Shown here: piece by piece, positions 1 to 6,931 of the stretch
Layout: each line of letters starts with the position of its first letter
Numbering within the stretch: the stretch's first letter is position 1
Assembly: GCA_022791575.1 (NCBI GenBank)
Contig: JAAVZI010000062.1
Span: 1-46,223, forward strand
Direction: 5' to 3'
DNA length: 46,223 bases
Source: Lachnospiraceae bacterium
GTDB lineage: Bacteria > Bacillota > Clostridia > Lachnospirales > Lachnospiraceae
The notes under the pieces: generated by a model
Told to the model about the DNA's origin: nothing
Database searches by the model: none
What the model saw: only the letters and a program-made list of their open reading frames with translations
Made by a program: the position numbers and the translations under genes

Positions 1-677
1 ATATCGAATCCATGTTACATACAGCGGAAATGTAAGATGAAATGTGAGTGGACGAAATGCGGGTGATCCGCACTTCAGAATCGCCGCGCTGGAAGGAAAA
101 TGCAGATGCTTCCTGCTTAGAGGTTGAGGAATATTACGAAAGTATGTTGGAATGTGCCGACATATATATCAAAAAGAAACAAAATATGACAATAGATATC
201 TGGCATTTTCTTTCGGTGTTTCCACGAACAGAATCTTACCGCCTGCGCCCCGTTGAATACGTTGCCGGAGAATACCGAGATAGTATGCCCGTGTGCCGTG
301 GGAACAGGGGGATGGTTGCGGTTGCAGCAGACGGAAATGTCTACCCTTGCATGCAGATGTCAGGGTATTTTAGCGCGAAGAATAATTTCCTGGGAAACGT
401 TAAAAAAGAGGGATTGCAGACAATTCTGCAAAAAGGGAGATATCTGAGCGAGGTCTGCGCTACACTAGGGCAGTTGTCAGAGAACAATGAAAAGTGTGCG
501 GTGTGTCCTTATTTTAAACACTGTGGAGGCGGTTGCCGCGCACTGGCAATCGCTTTTACGGGTGACAAATTTGGCATTGATCCCGCAAAATGTCTATTTT
601 TCCAAAAAGGTTGGCACAGAAAAATCAAGGAAACGCTTCAGGGTTGGAAAAATATAACGCCTATGGAGGGCGAATGA
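1..677 (+). pseudogene. Radical SAM/SPASM peptide maturase, C-terminal part, broken
   Basis: C-terminal half of a radical SAM enzyme of the type that modifies ribosomally made peptides. From the GTG at 48 the reading frame carries a SPASM domain with cysteines at residues 83, 101, 150, 153, 159, 163 and 182 (motifs VAADGNVYPC and CPYFKHCGGGCRA), which would bind auxiliary 4Fe-4S clusters. The frame reads on upstream of 48 as sensible maturase sequence (IESMLHTAEM, DEM, then VDEMRVIRTSESPRW), but is cut by TAA at 33-35 and TGA at 45-47, so the gene carries two nonsense mutations. The CxxxCxxC radical SAM core is not in the window on this strand. The stop overlaps the next start codon (ATGA at 674-677), showing former translational coupling to the small peptide gene. 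Family call is firm; loss of function is inferred. Confidence 0.8.
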
Positions 678-862
678 TAGAAGAGAAATTACGGCTGCTG
701 TTTGAATTTCAGAAATTTTCGAAAAATCTGCGTCTTGCTGAAATGACGGATGAACCTGAGAAACGTTACGGCGAGACGCTTTCAGATGAAGAACTGGAAC
801 AGGTGAATGCTGCAGGCGAATTGGTCCCGTTTGAAAGCCGGGAGGATAATTCCGATGATTGA
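674..862 (+). CDS. Putative RiPP precursor peptide (62 aa)
   Basis: A 62-residue acidic peptide whose start ATG overlaps the maturase stop and is preceded by GGAGGG at 665-670. The C-terminal half contains LSDEELEQVNAAGEL, similar to the LSDEEL-x(2-3)-(S/A)(G/A)G leader motif of many radical-SAM-modified and bacteriocin-like precursors. The N-terminal half is amphipathic (LRLLFEFQKFSKNLRLAEM). It has no cysteine, which argues against a sactipeptide core, and the sequence after the leader-like motif is short (LVPFESREDNSDD). Position right after a SPASM maturase supports a substrate or accessory-peptide role, but the maturase is broken, so the peptide is probably an orphan. A longer frame from 590 exists, but the ATGA overlap and ribosome site favour 674. 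Confidence 0.6.
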   Translation: MIEEKLRLLFEFQKFSKNLRLAEMTDEPEKRYGETLSDEELEQVNAAGELVPFESREDNSDD

Positions 863-947
863 ACTACACAAAAACACTGAATTTGAGCCAAGTTATGCCA
901 AGTTTAAGAGTAAGCTAGCGCGCTATCATGATCCTGCACGATTATAG
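855..947 (+). CDS. Small ORF overlapping the precursor gene (30 aa)
   Basis: ATG at 855 overlaps the end of the precursor-like gene and has GGAGG at 841-845 at good spacing, so it would be translated in the same transcript. The 30-residue product (starts MIELHKNTEFEPSYAKF) has no recognisable domain. It may be the beginning of a third gene of the same cluster that is cut short by TAG at 945-947. Confidence 0.35.
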   Translation: MIELHKNTEFEPSYAKFKSKLARYHDPARL

Positions 948-1059
948 AGGGAAAACACTGAAAAGTATCGCAAAAATAATGGATATTTCATACAGCTATG
1001 TAAAGCTGCTTCACACAAAGACTCTGAAGATACTGCATAAAATCATGATTTTGATTTGA
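928..1059 (+). pseudogene. HTH fragment resembling sigma-70 region 4
   Basis: A 43-codon frame whose product contains KTLKSIAKIMDISYSYVKLL followed by a lysine-rich helix. This matches the helix-turn-helix of sigma-70 region 4 and related phage-like regulators. Only this C-terminal module is present. It overlaps the previous small frame in another phase, so the two may be pieces of one frameshifted regulator. No ribosome-binding site is obvious. Confidence 0.4.
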
Positions 1060-1134
1060 TTGTAACAAAAGAAATCTCCCATTTTGCGAGAAATACCCTT
1101 GATAGTATATTCTATAACCGTGAACTTCGGGAGG

Positions 1135-1403
1135 AGGGCCTTCGCCCCACGTATACACATTCTGGCACTGCGTCTGGCTCTTGTCCGAAGCAGCAGCCGC
1201 CTGTCCGCCGTGGAACCGTTCATACGTTCACAGCCGCCGGTAATTACTGACAAATGTGTCAGCGGATAAAATTTTCTGGCAAACTGTGTCAGCAGCTTCA
1301 GCAGTTCATGGTATATGCGGGCGCCCTTTTGACAGTCCGGGTGGGTATCCAGATACAGTGTCAGGTCATTGAGCGCAAAGCTGACCGCATAGATTTCTTT
1401 CAT
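1135..1403 (-). pseudogene. cotJB: Spore coat protein CotJB, frameshifted
   Basis: From the ATG at 1403 the product begins MKEIYAVSFALNDLTLYLDT and continues with HPDCQKGARIYHELLKLL and FYPLT, the hallmark of CotJB, an inner-coat protein of clostridial and Bacillus spores usually 80-90 residues long. After about 1255 the frame runs into arginine-rich nonsense, while another frame supplies the family's C-terminal end, CQNVYTWGEGPPPE (near 1135-1180). At least one frameshift therefore separates the halves, and the final Trp-Glu-Gly end is lost where the sequence joins the region on the left. AGGAGAGGG precedes the start. cotJC, the usual third gene, is absent. Confidence 0.7.
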
Positions 1404-1487
1404 TAGATCTTCCCTCTCCTGCTCTTCATTATTATCGGTCTTGGGCTGATCCGTCCGGGATTAGGTGATGATAACGCCTTATAAAAC

Positions 1488-1617
1488 TACAGATTCAGGC
1501 AGGGAAAAATCGTGCCCTCATAGAGTGCCGTTTCCAAGGATTGGGATCACACCATACCTGCTTGGGGACCATGGCCATAGCCAATGTCTCTGCGCAGGTG
1601 CATTTTTAATTATCCAT
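1488..1617 (-). pseudogene. cotJA: Spore coat protein CotJA, nonsense and frameshift
   Basis: Relic of the first gene of the cotJ operon. After a start at 1617 (MDN then an in-frame TAA) the same frame gives CTCAETLAMAMVPKQVW, matching the conserved VPxQxW core of CotJA. A frameshift then leads to ETALYEGTIFPCLNL and TAG at 1490-1488, matching the conserved YxPxxALxxGTxFPxLxxPF end. It is therefore broken at least twice. It lies just upstream of the cotJB relic on the same strand, the normal gene order, which makes the identification stronger than either piece alone. Confidence 0.65.
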
Positions 1618-1869
1618 TTCTTTTCATCCTTTCTCAAATCGTTTTTGTCTATAATCGCAGATAACTATCTGCGTATGGTTCTTTTTCTGACAGAGCTTTA
1701 TATCTGCAATTACAAATATGTTCTGTATTTCATAGAAAATCCACTTACACATTTAGTTTCTAAAAAATAAAAACATTTATGTCGACAATATTTTCTTAAT
1801 TTTTTTGCACGCATTTAATACAAAGTAAAATAATAAAAAAATAAATGCCATACTGCAAGCAGCATAAAA
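1618..1869 (+). other. AT-rich intergenic sequence without a supported gene
   Basis: This stretch holds only short frames on either strand and AT-rich sequence. I see no ribosome site followed by a credible protein, no repeat and no clear terminator. Confidence 0.5.
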
Positions 1870-2054
1870 TGAGTTTGTTCATCTCCTCAAGATACATTCT
1901 CTGCACATAAATATTTTCCACAATTTCAAATTCTTATGAGCCATAAGCTCGTCTCCCGTAATGTAAATGCATGGATTCCACACTTTTGCGTCTGCTTCAT
2001 CAACCTTTTTGCTTCCTTAAGCGTCCACTCGTTCAAATAGTTTCTGGTGTGGAC
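1870..2054 (-). pseudogene. Radical SAM maturase, N-terminal region, frameshifted
   Basis: Reading the minus strand gives VHTRNYLNEWTLKEAKRLM, then KQTQKCGIHAFTL in one frame, ITGDELMAHK in a second and FEIVENIYVQRMYLEEMNK in a third. Together these match the N-terminal part of radical SAM/SPASM maturases just after the cluster motif, where an ITGG(E/D)P-like loop is followed by a hydrophobic helix. Two single-base losses explain the phase changes. The CxxxCxxC segment should lie above 2054 but is not recognisable. It could be the missing front of the maturase at 1-677, now inverted, or part of a second maturase; I cannot decide which. Confidence 0.5.
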
Positions 2055-2230
2055 AATTACAGTGCTACTATGTTAAAATATGACTATTCAACGAAACAGT
2101 TATAGCGCAATACCCGCCGAAAATGGCAGGAGCAAATATTTACTTTTAACCAGTGAAAAAACGAATGAATGCGACACATAGATGTCACATTTCTCATAAT
2201 AGAATGAGAGGAAAACAGGAGGTGTAAATT

Positions 2231-2602
2231 ATGCCGTTTACGGAACTATGTATTTATCAAGTCAAGCCGCAAAAAGTGGAAGAATTTGAAGCTCTAATGC
2301 ATGAGGCGAAACATTTTTTGGAAAAGCAGGAGGGATTGCTGCTGCTTCGCTTCAGCAAACGAGGATATCGTATTGATATGGAGCAAATCAAAGAGGGACT
2401 TCCCCCGCTGCAACTCACCCGTATTGTAAAATGTGTCAAATATATGCTTTACTGGGAATTTGACACAAAGGAAAACTACGGCAGGGCACAGAAAAACCTT
2501 TACAACAGTTATTGGAAATCGCTTGAAAGATGTTTAGTCGTACCACATGACAAATATTTAGGGGAGGAGTTGTTTGGATGGAGTTCGCATATTGTGGATT
2601 AA
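2231..2602 (+). CDS. ABM-like (dimeric alpha/beta barrel) small protein
   Basis: A 123-residue protein that opens MPFTELCIYQVKPQKVEEFE, typical of the ferredoxin-like antibiotic-biosynthesis-monooxygenase/Dabb fold, where a strand is followed by a long helix and the chains dimerise. A strong GGAGG lies just before the ATG. It overlaps the DUF3795 gene by 25 bp, so the two are co-translated. Upstream, an imperfect dyad GACA-(6)-TGTC around 2170-2185 might be a regulator site. The exact reaction is unknown; members range from heme degradation to quinol oxidation, and none can be assigned here. Confidence 0.55.
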   Translation: MPFTELCIYQVKPQKVEEFEALMHEAKHFLEKQEGLLLLRFSKRGYRIDMEQIKEGLPPLQLTRIVKCVKYMLYWEFDTKENYGRAQKNLYNSYWKSLERCLVVPHDKYLGEELFGWSSHIVD

Positions 2603-2922
2603 AATGCAGGGAATGTCCTGTTTATCGGGCTACGGTCAGCAAGGACAGCGAAAAACAAATTGCATTGGCAGTGGAGTATTCAACGGACGATTGTCAATTT
2701 ACCAAAGAGGATATGATTTGTCTGGGCTGCCATTCGGACATGCCGTCAGAGAACATGTGCAGGGACTGCGAAATTCGAACCTGCGGGATAGAAAAAGCCT
2801 GTAAAAATTGCGCTGAATGTGACAGTTTTCCCTGCTCTGTACTTGACAAATATTTAGATGATTCTTCTGTTCAGCGCAATAACCTTATGCAGCTTGCCGC
2901 TGCCTACAAGAAAGCTAAGTGA
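2578..2922 (+). CDS. DUF3795 cysteine-rich protein
   Basis: A 114-residue protein with regularly spaced cysteines (AYCGLKCRECPVYRA, CLGCHSD, CRDCEIRTCGIEKACKNC, CSVLDKY). The CGLxCxxCP(A/V)Y opening is diagnostic of DUF3795, a small probable metal-binding family common in anaerobes. It overlaps the preceding ABM-like gene. Its last codons form the first unit of a 40-bp tandem repeat that continues beyond the stop, so the 3' end has been the site of a recent duplication. Function unknown. Confidence 0.75.
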   Translation: MEFAYCGLKCRECPVYRATVSKDSEKQIALAVEYSTDDCQFTKEDMICLGCHSDMPSENMCRDCEIRTCGIEKACKNCAECDSFPCSVLDKYLDDSSVQRNNLMQLAAAYKKAK

Positions 2923-3025
2923 TATCATACAGCTTGCCACTGCCTACAAAAAAGCTAAGTGATATCATACAGCTTGCCGCTGCCTACAAGAAAGCTAAGT
3001 GATATCATACAGCTTGACCGACTGC
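2890..3025 (+). repeat. 40-bp tandem repeat, three units plus a partial fourth
   Basis: Units start at 2890, 2930 and 2970 with CAGCTTGCCGCTGCCTAC and end in AAGTGATATCATA. Units 1 and 3 are identical over the shared part; unit 2 differs at two positions. A partial unit begins at 3010 (CAGCTTGACCG) and is the start of the next gene relic. Because 40 is not a multiple of three, each unit shifts the reading frame. The array probably grew by slippage between similar CAGCTTG sequences in the two genes. Confidence 0.9.
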
Positions 3026-3204
3026 TTCCAATCATATTTCTCTTACTAAGTGATGAGAAGCTAACTGTAAAACAACTGGCTGAGGAGCTTGGTGTCTCTA
3101 CCCGCATAATCTATAAGGATATCCATATACATTTGATTGCTGGCATACCAATTACATCACAGAAGGGTTATCTTTTGGCGGGTATGTTAATAGTATTGAA
3201 CTGA
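3010..3204 (+). pseudogene. Truncated HTH regulator (YafY/WYL type)
   Basis: The frame gives IQLDRLLPIIFLLLSDEKLT, then VKQLAEELGVSTRIIYKDI and HLIAGIPITSQKGYLLAG, the classic N-terminal HTH of YafY-type regulators (QxDRLxxI...LA..FGVSxRTIxRDI..L..AGIP). The expected ATG is ATA (3008-3010), destroyed at the edge of the 40-bp repeat, and the WYL domain is missing: the frame ends at 3204. It lacks both a proper start and about three quarters of the protein. Confidence 0.65.
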
Positions 3205-3271
3205 TCAAGGTACAGGACATTTGAAAAGAAAAGGCAAAGAAGATCTTAGCTTTCTATTAATGAAGATCCTA

Positions 3272-3516
3272 TTATTTTAACGAAGCAAAAAATGCAGTAA
3301 AATCACAAGAAAAAATATCAGTCAGAGCAATCAATACATCAACTGTCGGATTATTTCTGCCATTTTCGCTCTTAGAGTAAGTCCCTATGTTGATAGCGAT
3401 TCCTCCAATCTGTAATTGTGCAGTCACTTCTACGGATTTCATATTATTTTCAAACCGCAGCCGTTTTATATTTTTCCTACTAAAGGATTTTTGTGCTGAT
3501 TGATTCGTTCTAGCAT
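3272..3516 (-). pseudogene. XRE-family HTH regulator, frameshifted
   Basis: From ATG at 3516 the product begins MLERINQHKNPLVGK. After a one-base loss in the A-rich stretch near 3470 it continues in a second frame as NIKRLRFENNMKSVEVTAQL, then NIGTYSKSENGRNNPTV and LIALTDIFSCDFTAFF, ending at 3272. This is the layout of small clostridial Cro/C1-type regulators of about 70-80 residues. The second part alone would be a 56-residue frame from 3442. Only the single frameshift separates it from an intact gene. Confidence 0.6.
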
Positions 3517-3561
3517 AGGAAATATCTTATAAAACGATCCTTGCGTTTCTATTCATTTCCA

Positions 3562-4653
3562 CTAATCCGCTGCTTTGATCTGGTTGTGTCGTTTTGCTTT
3601 TATCACTTCCAGTTTCTCATATACCGCTGAAACAACTGGCTCGAATATCTGGTCGAACAACCATGTATACACACTGGCCGCTGTATTATAAGCGATTCGG
3701 ATCAAACAGGCCTGCCACATGCCGAGAGTCGGCGCTGCCGTAGATAGAGAGCTAAAGGCATTAAATGCTGTCTGCCATCCATAACTGGCGGATAATCCAG
3801 TTCCAATTCCGCCCAGGATTCCCATATAAGAAACTGCGCCTTGGGGCAGAAGCATATAAGCAGCTATAAACAGCACGCCGCCAAGCACATTTCCAAGAAT
3901 ACGATATTTTACACGAAAGACAAGATCCTTGCGAAACGGCACGCACACAGACATAGCGGCAATGCCCGCCCACATGGCCTTGGGAACATGCAGCAGAGTG
4001 GCTATCAGCATGATACTGGAAATGGTAAGCGTATGCCTGAGCTGCCATTTAGTGCGTGCAGATGACAGGTTGAATTCCTGAAACAGGCTGATAAAAGTGC
4101 GTTTATAACTGTTCGCTCTATGGTTGCGGTAATAAACGGCAGCGGTAAGAACCGCACCGACAAGCAGCCCTAAAAGCCGCCGGACATAGAGCTCTCCGGT
4201 AACGTCGTAGCCCTGAAGCAGCAGATATGCAAGCACCAGAGTGGAGTGATTATACATGATTACATGATGGCACCCAAACAGCATAAAAAGCATAATAAAG
4301 AACACATTTACACAAAATGCCCCTCCGGCGGGAAGCAGATTCGATATCCTTGGTCCCACTGCCAATAGGGCAAATACAAGAAAAATATCGGCTACGCCAT
4401 GAGTGGCGCGGATTCCCAGGTCCGCCTGGCGGAACACCATAATGCTTAGCAGCACCGCAAGTCCTGCAATGCTGTTTTCTGCGCCGAAGAACACGCTGAA
4501 CAGGGCAATAAATAGCGTGCAGAAAGCTACGGTTAAGAGGATTTTGAACAAGTAAATCCCGCTGTGCTTTATGCGGTCTTTGGGGTTTGGGAAGCTGGCG
4601 ATATACGCTTTTGAACCAGCCTGGTTTAATTGAAGTTCCTGGTAAAATGTCAT
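3562..4653 (-). CDS. FUSC-family inner-membrane efflux protein
   Basis: A 363-residue integral membrane protein with two blocks of hydrophobic helices (about residues 30-165 and 205-330) separated by a charged linker, the layout of the FUSC/aromatic-acid exporter family (YccS/AaeB-like), although shorter than the roughly 650-residue proteobacterial members. The start ATG overlaps the stop of the upstream MarR gene (ATGA) and has AAAGGAGG ahead of it. The pairing suggests MarR-controlled export of a phenolic or other small toxic compound. Substrate unknown. Confidence 0.7.
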   Translation of the reverse strand: MTFYQELQLNQAGSKAYIASFPNPKDRIKHSGIYLFKILLTVAFCTLFIALFSVFFGAENSIAGLAVLLSIMVFRQADLGIRATHGVADIFLVFALLAVGPRISNLLPAGGAFCVNVFFIMLFMLFGCHHVIMYNHSTLVLAYLLLQGYDVTGELYVRRLLGLLVGAVLTAAVYYRNHRANSYKRTFISLFQEFNLSSARTKWQLRHTLTISSIMLIATLLHVPKAMWAGIAAMSVCVPFRKDLVFRVKYRILGNVLGGVLFIAAYMLLPQGAVSYMGILGGIGTGLSASYGWQTAFNAFSSLSTAAPTLGMWQACLIRIAYNTAASVYTWLFDQIFEPVVSAVYEKLEVIKAKRHNQIKAAD

Positions 4654-5096
4654 TGTTCTGCCTCCTTTTGCAGCATGTCGTTTGCTTCCTCGATCAGTGC
4701 TGTTAATTGCTGAAAACGTTCTTCACCAATGGTTCGGCGCAGCTTATAGACTGGCTCCAAGTAATGCTGGCATGCCAGATCCAGCTCCTCATTCCCTAGT
4801 GGCGTCGCATAGAGGGTATAGCTGCGTTTATCCTTTTTGTTGTATTGTTTATTAATAAATCTTTTCTTCTCCAGACGTTCAATCAAACGGCTGACCGCAG
4901 ATTTGCTCAGGCCTGTCAGTGCTGCTAGGTCTAAAGGCGTCAGAGGTTCATCCGATAATAGAATCCGGGATAGTACATCCAACTCTTGCGGAGAGGCAGC
5001 GCCCTCTCTTTTTCCTCTTATGTGCAGGCTGGAAAAAAGCCGGATTTCCTGCATTTTTTCCATCATTTCCATCCAGTCAAATGGTTCCATATGCAT
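4650..5096 (-). CDS. MarR-family transcriptional regulator
   Basis: A 148-residue winged-helix regulator: PLTPLDLAALTGLSKSAVSR is the recognition HTH (residues about 56-75), followed by the wing KKRFINKQYNKKDKRSYTLY and dimerisation helices at both ends. CAGGAG precedes the ATG. It forms one operon with the FUSC exporter, overlapping it by 4 bp. A palindrome just downstream of its own promoter (5157-5173) is the likely operator, giving autorepression relieved by a ligand that is also exported, as is usual for MarR/efflux pairs. Confidence 0.85.
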   Translation of the reverse strand: MHMEPFDWMEMMEKMQEIRLFSSLHIRGKREGAASPQELDVLSRILLSDEPLTPLDLAALTGLSKSAVSRLIERLEKKRFINKQYNKKDKRSYTLYATPLGNEELDLACQHYLEPVYKLRRTIGEERFQQLTALIEEANDMLQKEAEQ

Positions 5097-5154
5097 GATT
5101 CTCCTGTATAGGTTTGATTGCCGCAGAAAATTGGCAGCAAATAAATGGGGGACA

Positions 5155-5213
5155 ATAGTTCACAATGTAAACTATATAACAGGTATCATATTTGAAAAAT
5201 GGTTGTTTGTCAA
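5155..5213 (-). promoter_or_regulatory. Promoter and MarR operator of the FUSC operon
   Basis: On the minus strand TTGACA (5213-5208), a 17-bp spacer and TATGAT (5190-5185) form a near-consensus sigma-A promoter. Just downstream, AGTTTACATTGTGAACT (5173-5157) is an almost perfect palindrome placed at the transcription start, where a MarR dimer would block initiation. Confidence 0.75.
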
Positions 5214-5598
5214 GTGGTTCTTTGAAATATTTATAGAATTCACATTTTATTTAGTATCTGCTTACATTCTTTGTTATTTTAGAAGAAAATTGAGAAAGGA
5301 AATTATAATTGGGGAATGTTTAAATCAGATTGTCAAGACTGTGATTTACAAATCATACTATGACTTACAAATGTTTGGGGATATTGAGAAAGTACAAGGA
5401 AATAAAATGGTACGTTTGGGAATTTTCTTAAATGACGGCATTTTGATTGGCAACGTGGGCTTTGCCGAAGATTGCTCGGATTATGCGAAACGGCGCCGTA
5501 GGTACGGGGATTGCCGTGATTGAACAGAGGTGTATCTTCATGTTTAAATGGATGACCTGCTATGATCTGCTATTTTAGATGAGGCGATTGTGTAACTA
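5214..5598. other. Intergenic remnant without an assignable gene
   Basis: AT-rich sequence between a divergent promoter and a convergent GNAT relic. On the plus strand one frame ends RLGIFLNDGILIGNVGF and another continues IARIMRNGAVGTGIAVIEQR (near 5420-5530), which reads like two pieces of one frameshifted protein end. I could not assign a family. Confidence 0.35.
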
Positions 5599-6084
5599 TT
5601 AATTATGAAATGTAAATCCAATCATTTGATCTTGCTGCGTTCCGCAGGTTTGATACTTGTTATTTGTATATTCGGTTATCACTGTTTTCCAAAACTTACT
5701 GGCGGGAATATTGTTCTGCAGATAACATACCTCCCAAGAGCCAGGATGATTGTTGAAAACTTGTGCGGCAGCATAGCTGCCGACGCCCATTCTCCGGTAT
5801 TTCATCATAACAAAGAATTCACCGATACAATGGGCATGTGCTCCACTGATATACTGGCAATGCGGACATATTAATACAAAACCAGCTATTTTTCTATTTA
5901 TTCGAATTAGATAAGGAAATCGGCCGGTTTCATTCCAATAATCATCTATATGCGGATAACCGTAATACCCATATTCGTTTATATCCGCATCGTCAAATTG
6001 GGTAAATTCATAATTGTACAATTCCATCAGCTGGATTAATAGGGATTTATCTTCTTCTTTTAACAGTTGTAATTCAATTTTTTT
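5599..6084 (-). pseudogene. GNAT acetyltransferase lacking its start
   Basis: The open frame reads KKIELQLLKEEDKSLLIQLM, then ELYNYEFTQFDDADINEYGY, and contains the acetyl-CoA loop YRRMGVGSYAA and a C-terminal NNIPASKFWKTVI typical of GNAT N-acetyltransferases. The body is nearly full length, but no start codon precedes the first 19 residues: the frame emerges from the A8 run at 6076-6083, where the preceding GNAT gene breaks off. Translation could begin at the internal ATG at 6027, without the first strand. It is probably not functional. Confidence 0.6.
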
Positions 6085-6349
6085 TACCGTTGGGATTGTG
6101 ATATGTCGGCATAACTTGATAAAAACTCACACCACCCGCACCGATAAACATATCGTTATTGTATACCAGATATGCGATATGTTCGCCAGACTTCAATGCC
6201 CGCTTATAATATGCATAAGATTCCTGTTCGACCCTGCACAGATCGATAGTATCTGATAATTGATTTGCTGCACGAAGGACAAGAATTCTTGTTCTCACTA
6301 ACTCATCAAGATCTTCAGGTACTGCTTTTTTGTACTTATATTTTATCAT
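6074..6349 (-). pseudogene. GNAT acetyltransferase, C-terminal half missing
   Basis: GAGGTAAAAAGA precedes the ATG at 6349. The product (MIKYKYKKAVPEDLDELVRT through FIGAGGVSFYQVMPTYHNPNG) is the N-terminal half of a GNAT acetyltransferase, up to the strand before the acetyl-CoA-binding RxxGxG/A loop. It then hits an A8 run and a stop in the junction with the next GNAT. The second half of this protein is missing, so a deletion between two A-rich sites has merged two neighbouring GNAT genes. Confidence 0.65.
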
Positions 6350-6451
6350 TCTTTTTACCTCAACAAATAGAGACGGTCTCTTATAAATAGGTTCTGTTTT
6401 TTATGTGAAATACACTCATCGAATCCTGTTCGTTTGATCTTCCGCTTTGTT

Positions 6452-6931
6452 TTATTCTACTTCATGTTCCATATCCATCCATTGAATAAATGCAGTCTTA
6501 TCGGAACTATTATATCCGGCATTTCGATAGAAGTTTAAGGTATGTTCGTCTTTAGCGCCTGTGAGCAGCATTAATTTATAGCAATCATGTTCTTTGGCTA
6601 TCTGTCTTGCATAATTCAGACAGGCTGTCGCATATCCGTTGTTGCGATAAGACTTATGTGTTACTACATTTTCCACAAAATCGTAAGGCCTTACATTTCT
6701 TGTTAGATTTGGAATAATTACGCACACACAGGAGGCCGCAATTCTACCGTCTATCTCACAAATAATCAGATGGCGATTTGGGTCATTTATAATTGTATCC
6801 CAGGTATTTCTTAAATGTTTGGAATCTTCTGGAATGTTGGTTACATGAAGATCTAAATATAATTGTAAAAGTTCCTCTAAATCATTTTGTTTTGCTTCTC
6901 TTATCATGATCGTGTTCACCATCCCGATCAT
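6452..6931 (-). CDS. GNAT family N-acetyltransferase
   Basis: A 159-residue GNAT protein: IREAKQNDLEELLQLYLDLH opens the fold, ENVVTHKSYRNNGYATACL is the motif A acetyl-CoA loop (R/Q-x-x-G-x-G/A here YRNNGYA) and NFYRNAGY is motif B. I chose the ATG at 6931 because it overlaps the TGA of the upstream pyrophosphatase gene (ATGA), so translation is coupled; starts further up (6952) would lie within that gene. Substrate unknown. Confidence 0.75.
   Translation of the reverse strand: MIGMVNTIMIREAKQNDLEELLQLYLDLHVTNIPEDSKHLRNTWDTIINDPNRHLIICEIDGRIAASCVCVIIPNLTRNVRPYDFVENVVTHKSYRNNGYATACLNYARQIAKEHDCYKLMLLTGAKDEHTLNFYRNAGYNSSDKTAFIQWMDMEHEVE

Noticed and set aside
1465-1770. 101-codon plus-strand frame
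   Set aside because: It lies antisense to the cotJA relic, has no ribosome site, and its product is composition-driven.
2890-3025. CRISPR-like array
   Set aside because: Units are contiguous without spacers and derive from the preceding gene's end.
4837-5523. 228-codon plus-strand frame
   Set aside because: Its first half is antisense to the MarR gene and no ribosome site is present; only its tail may hold a relic.
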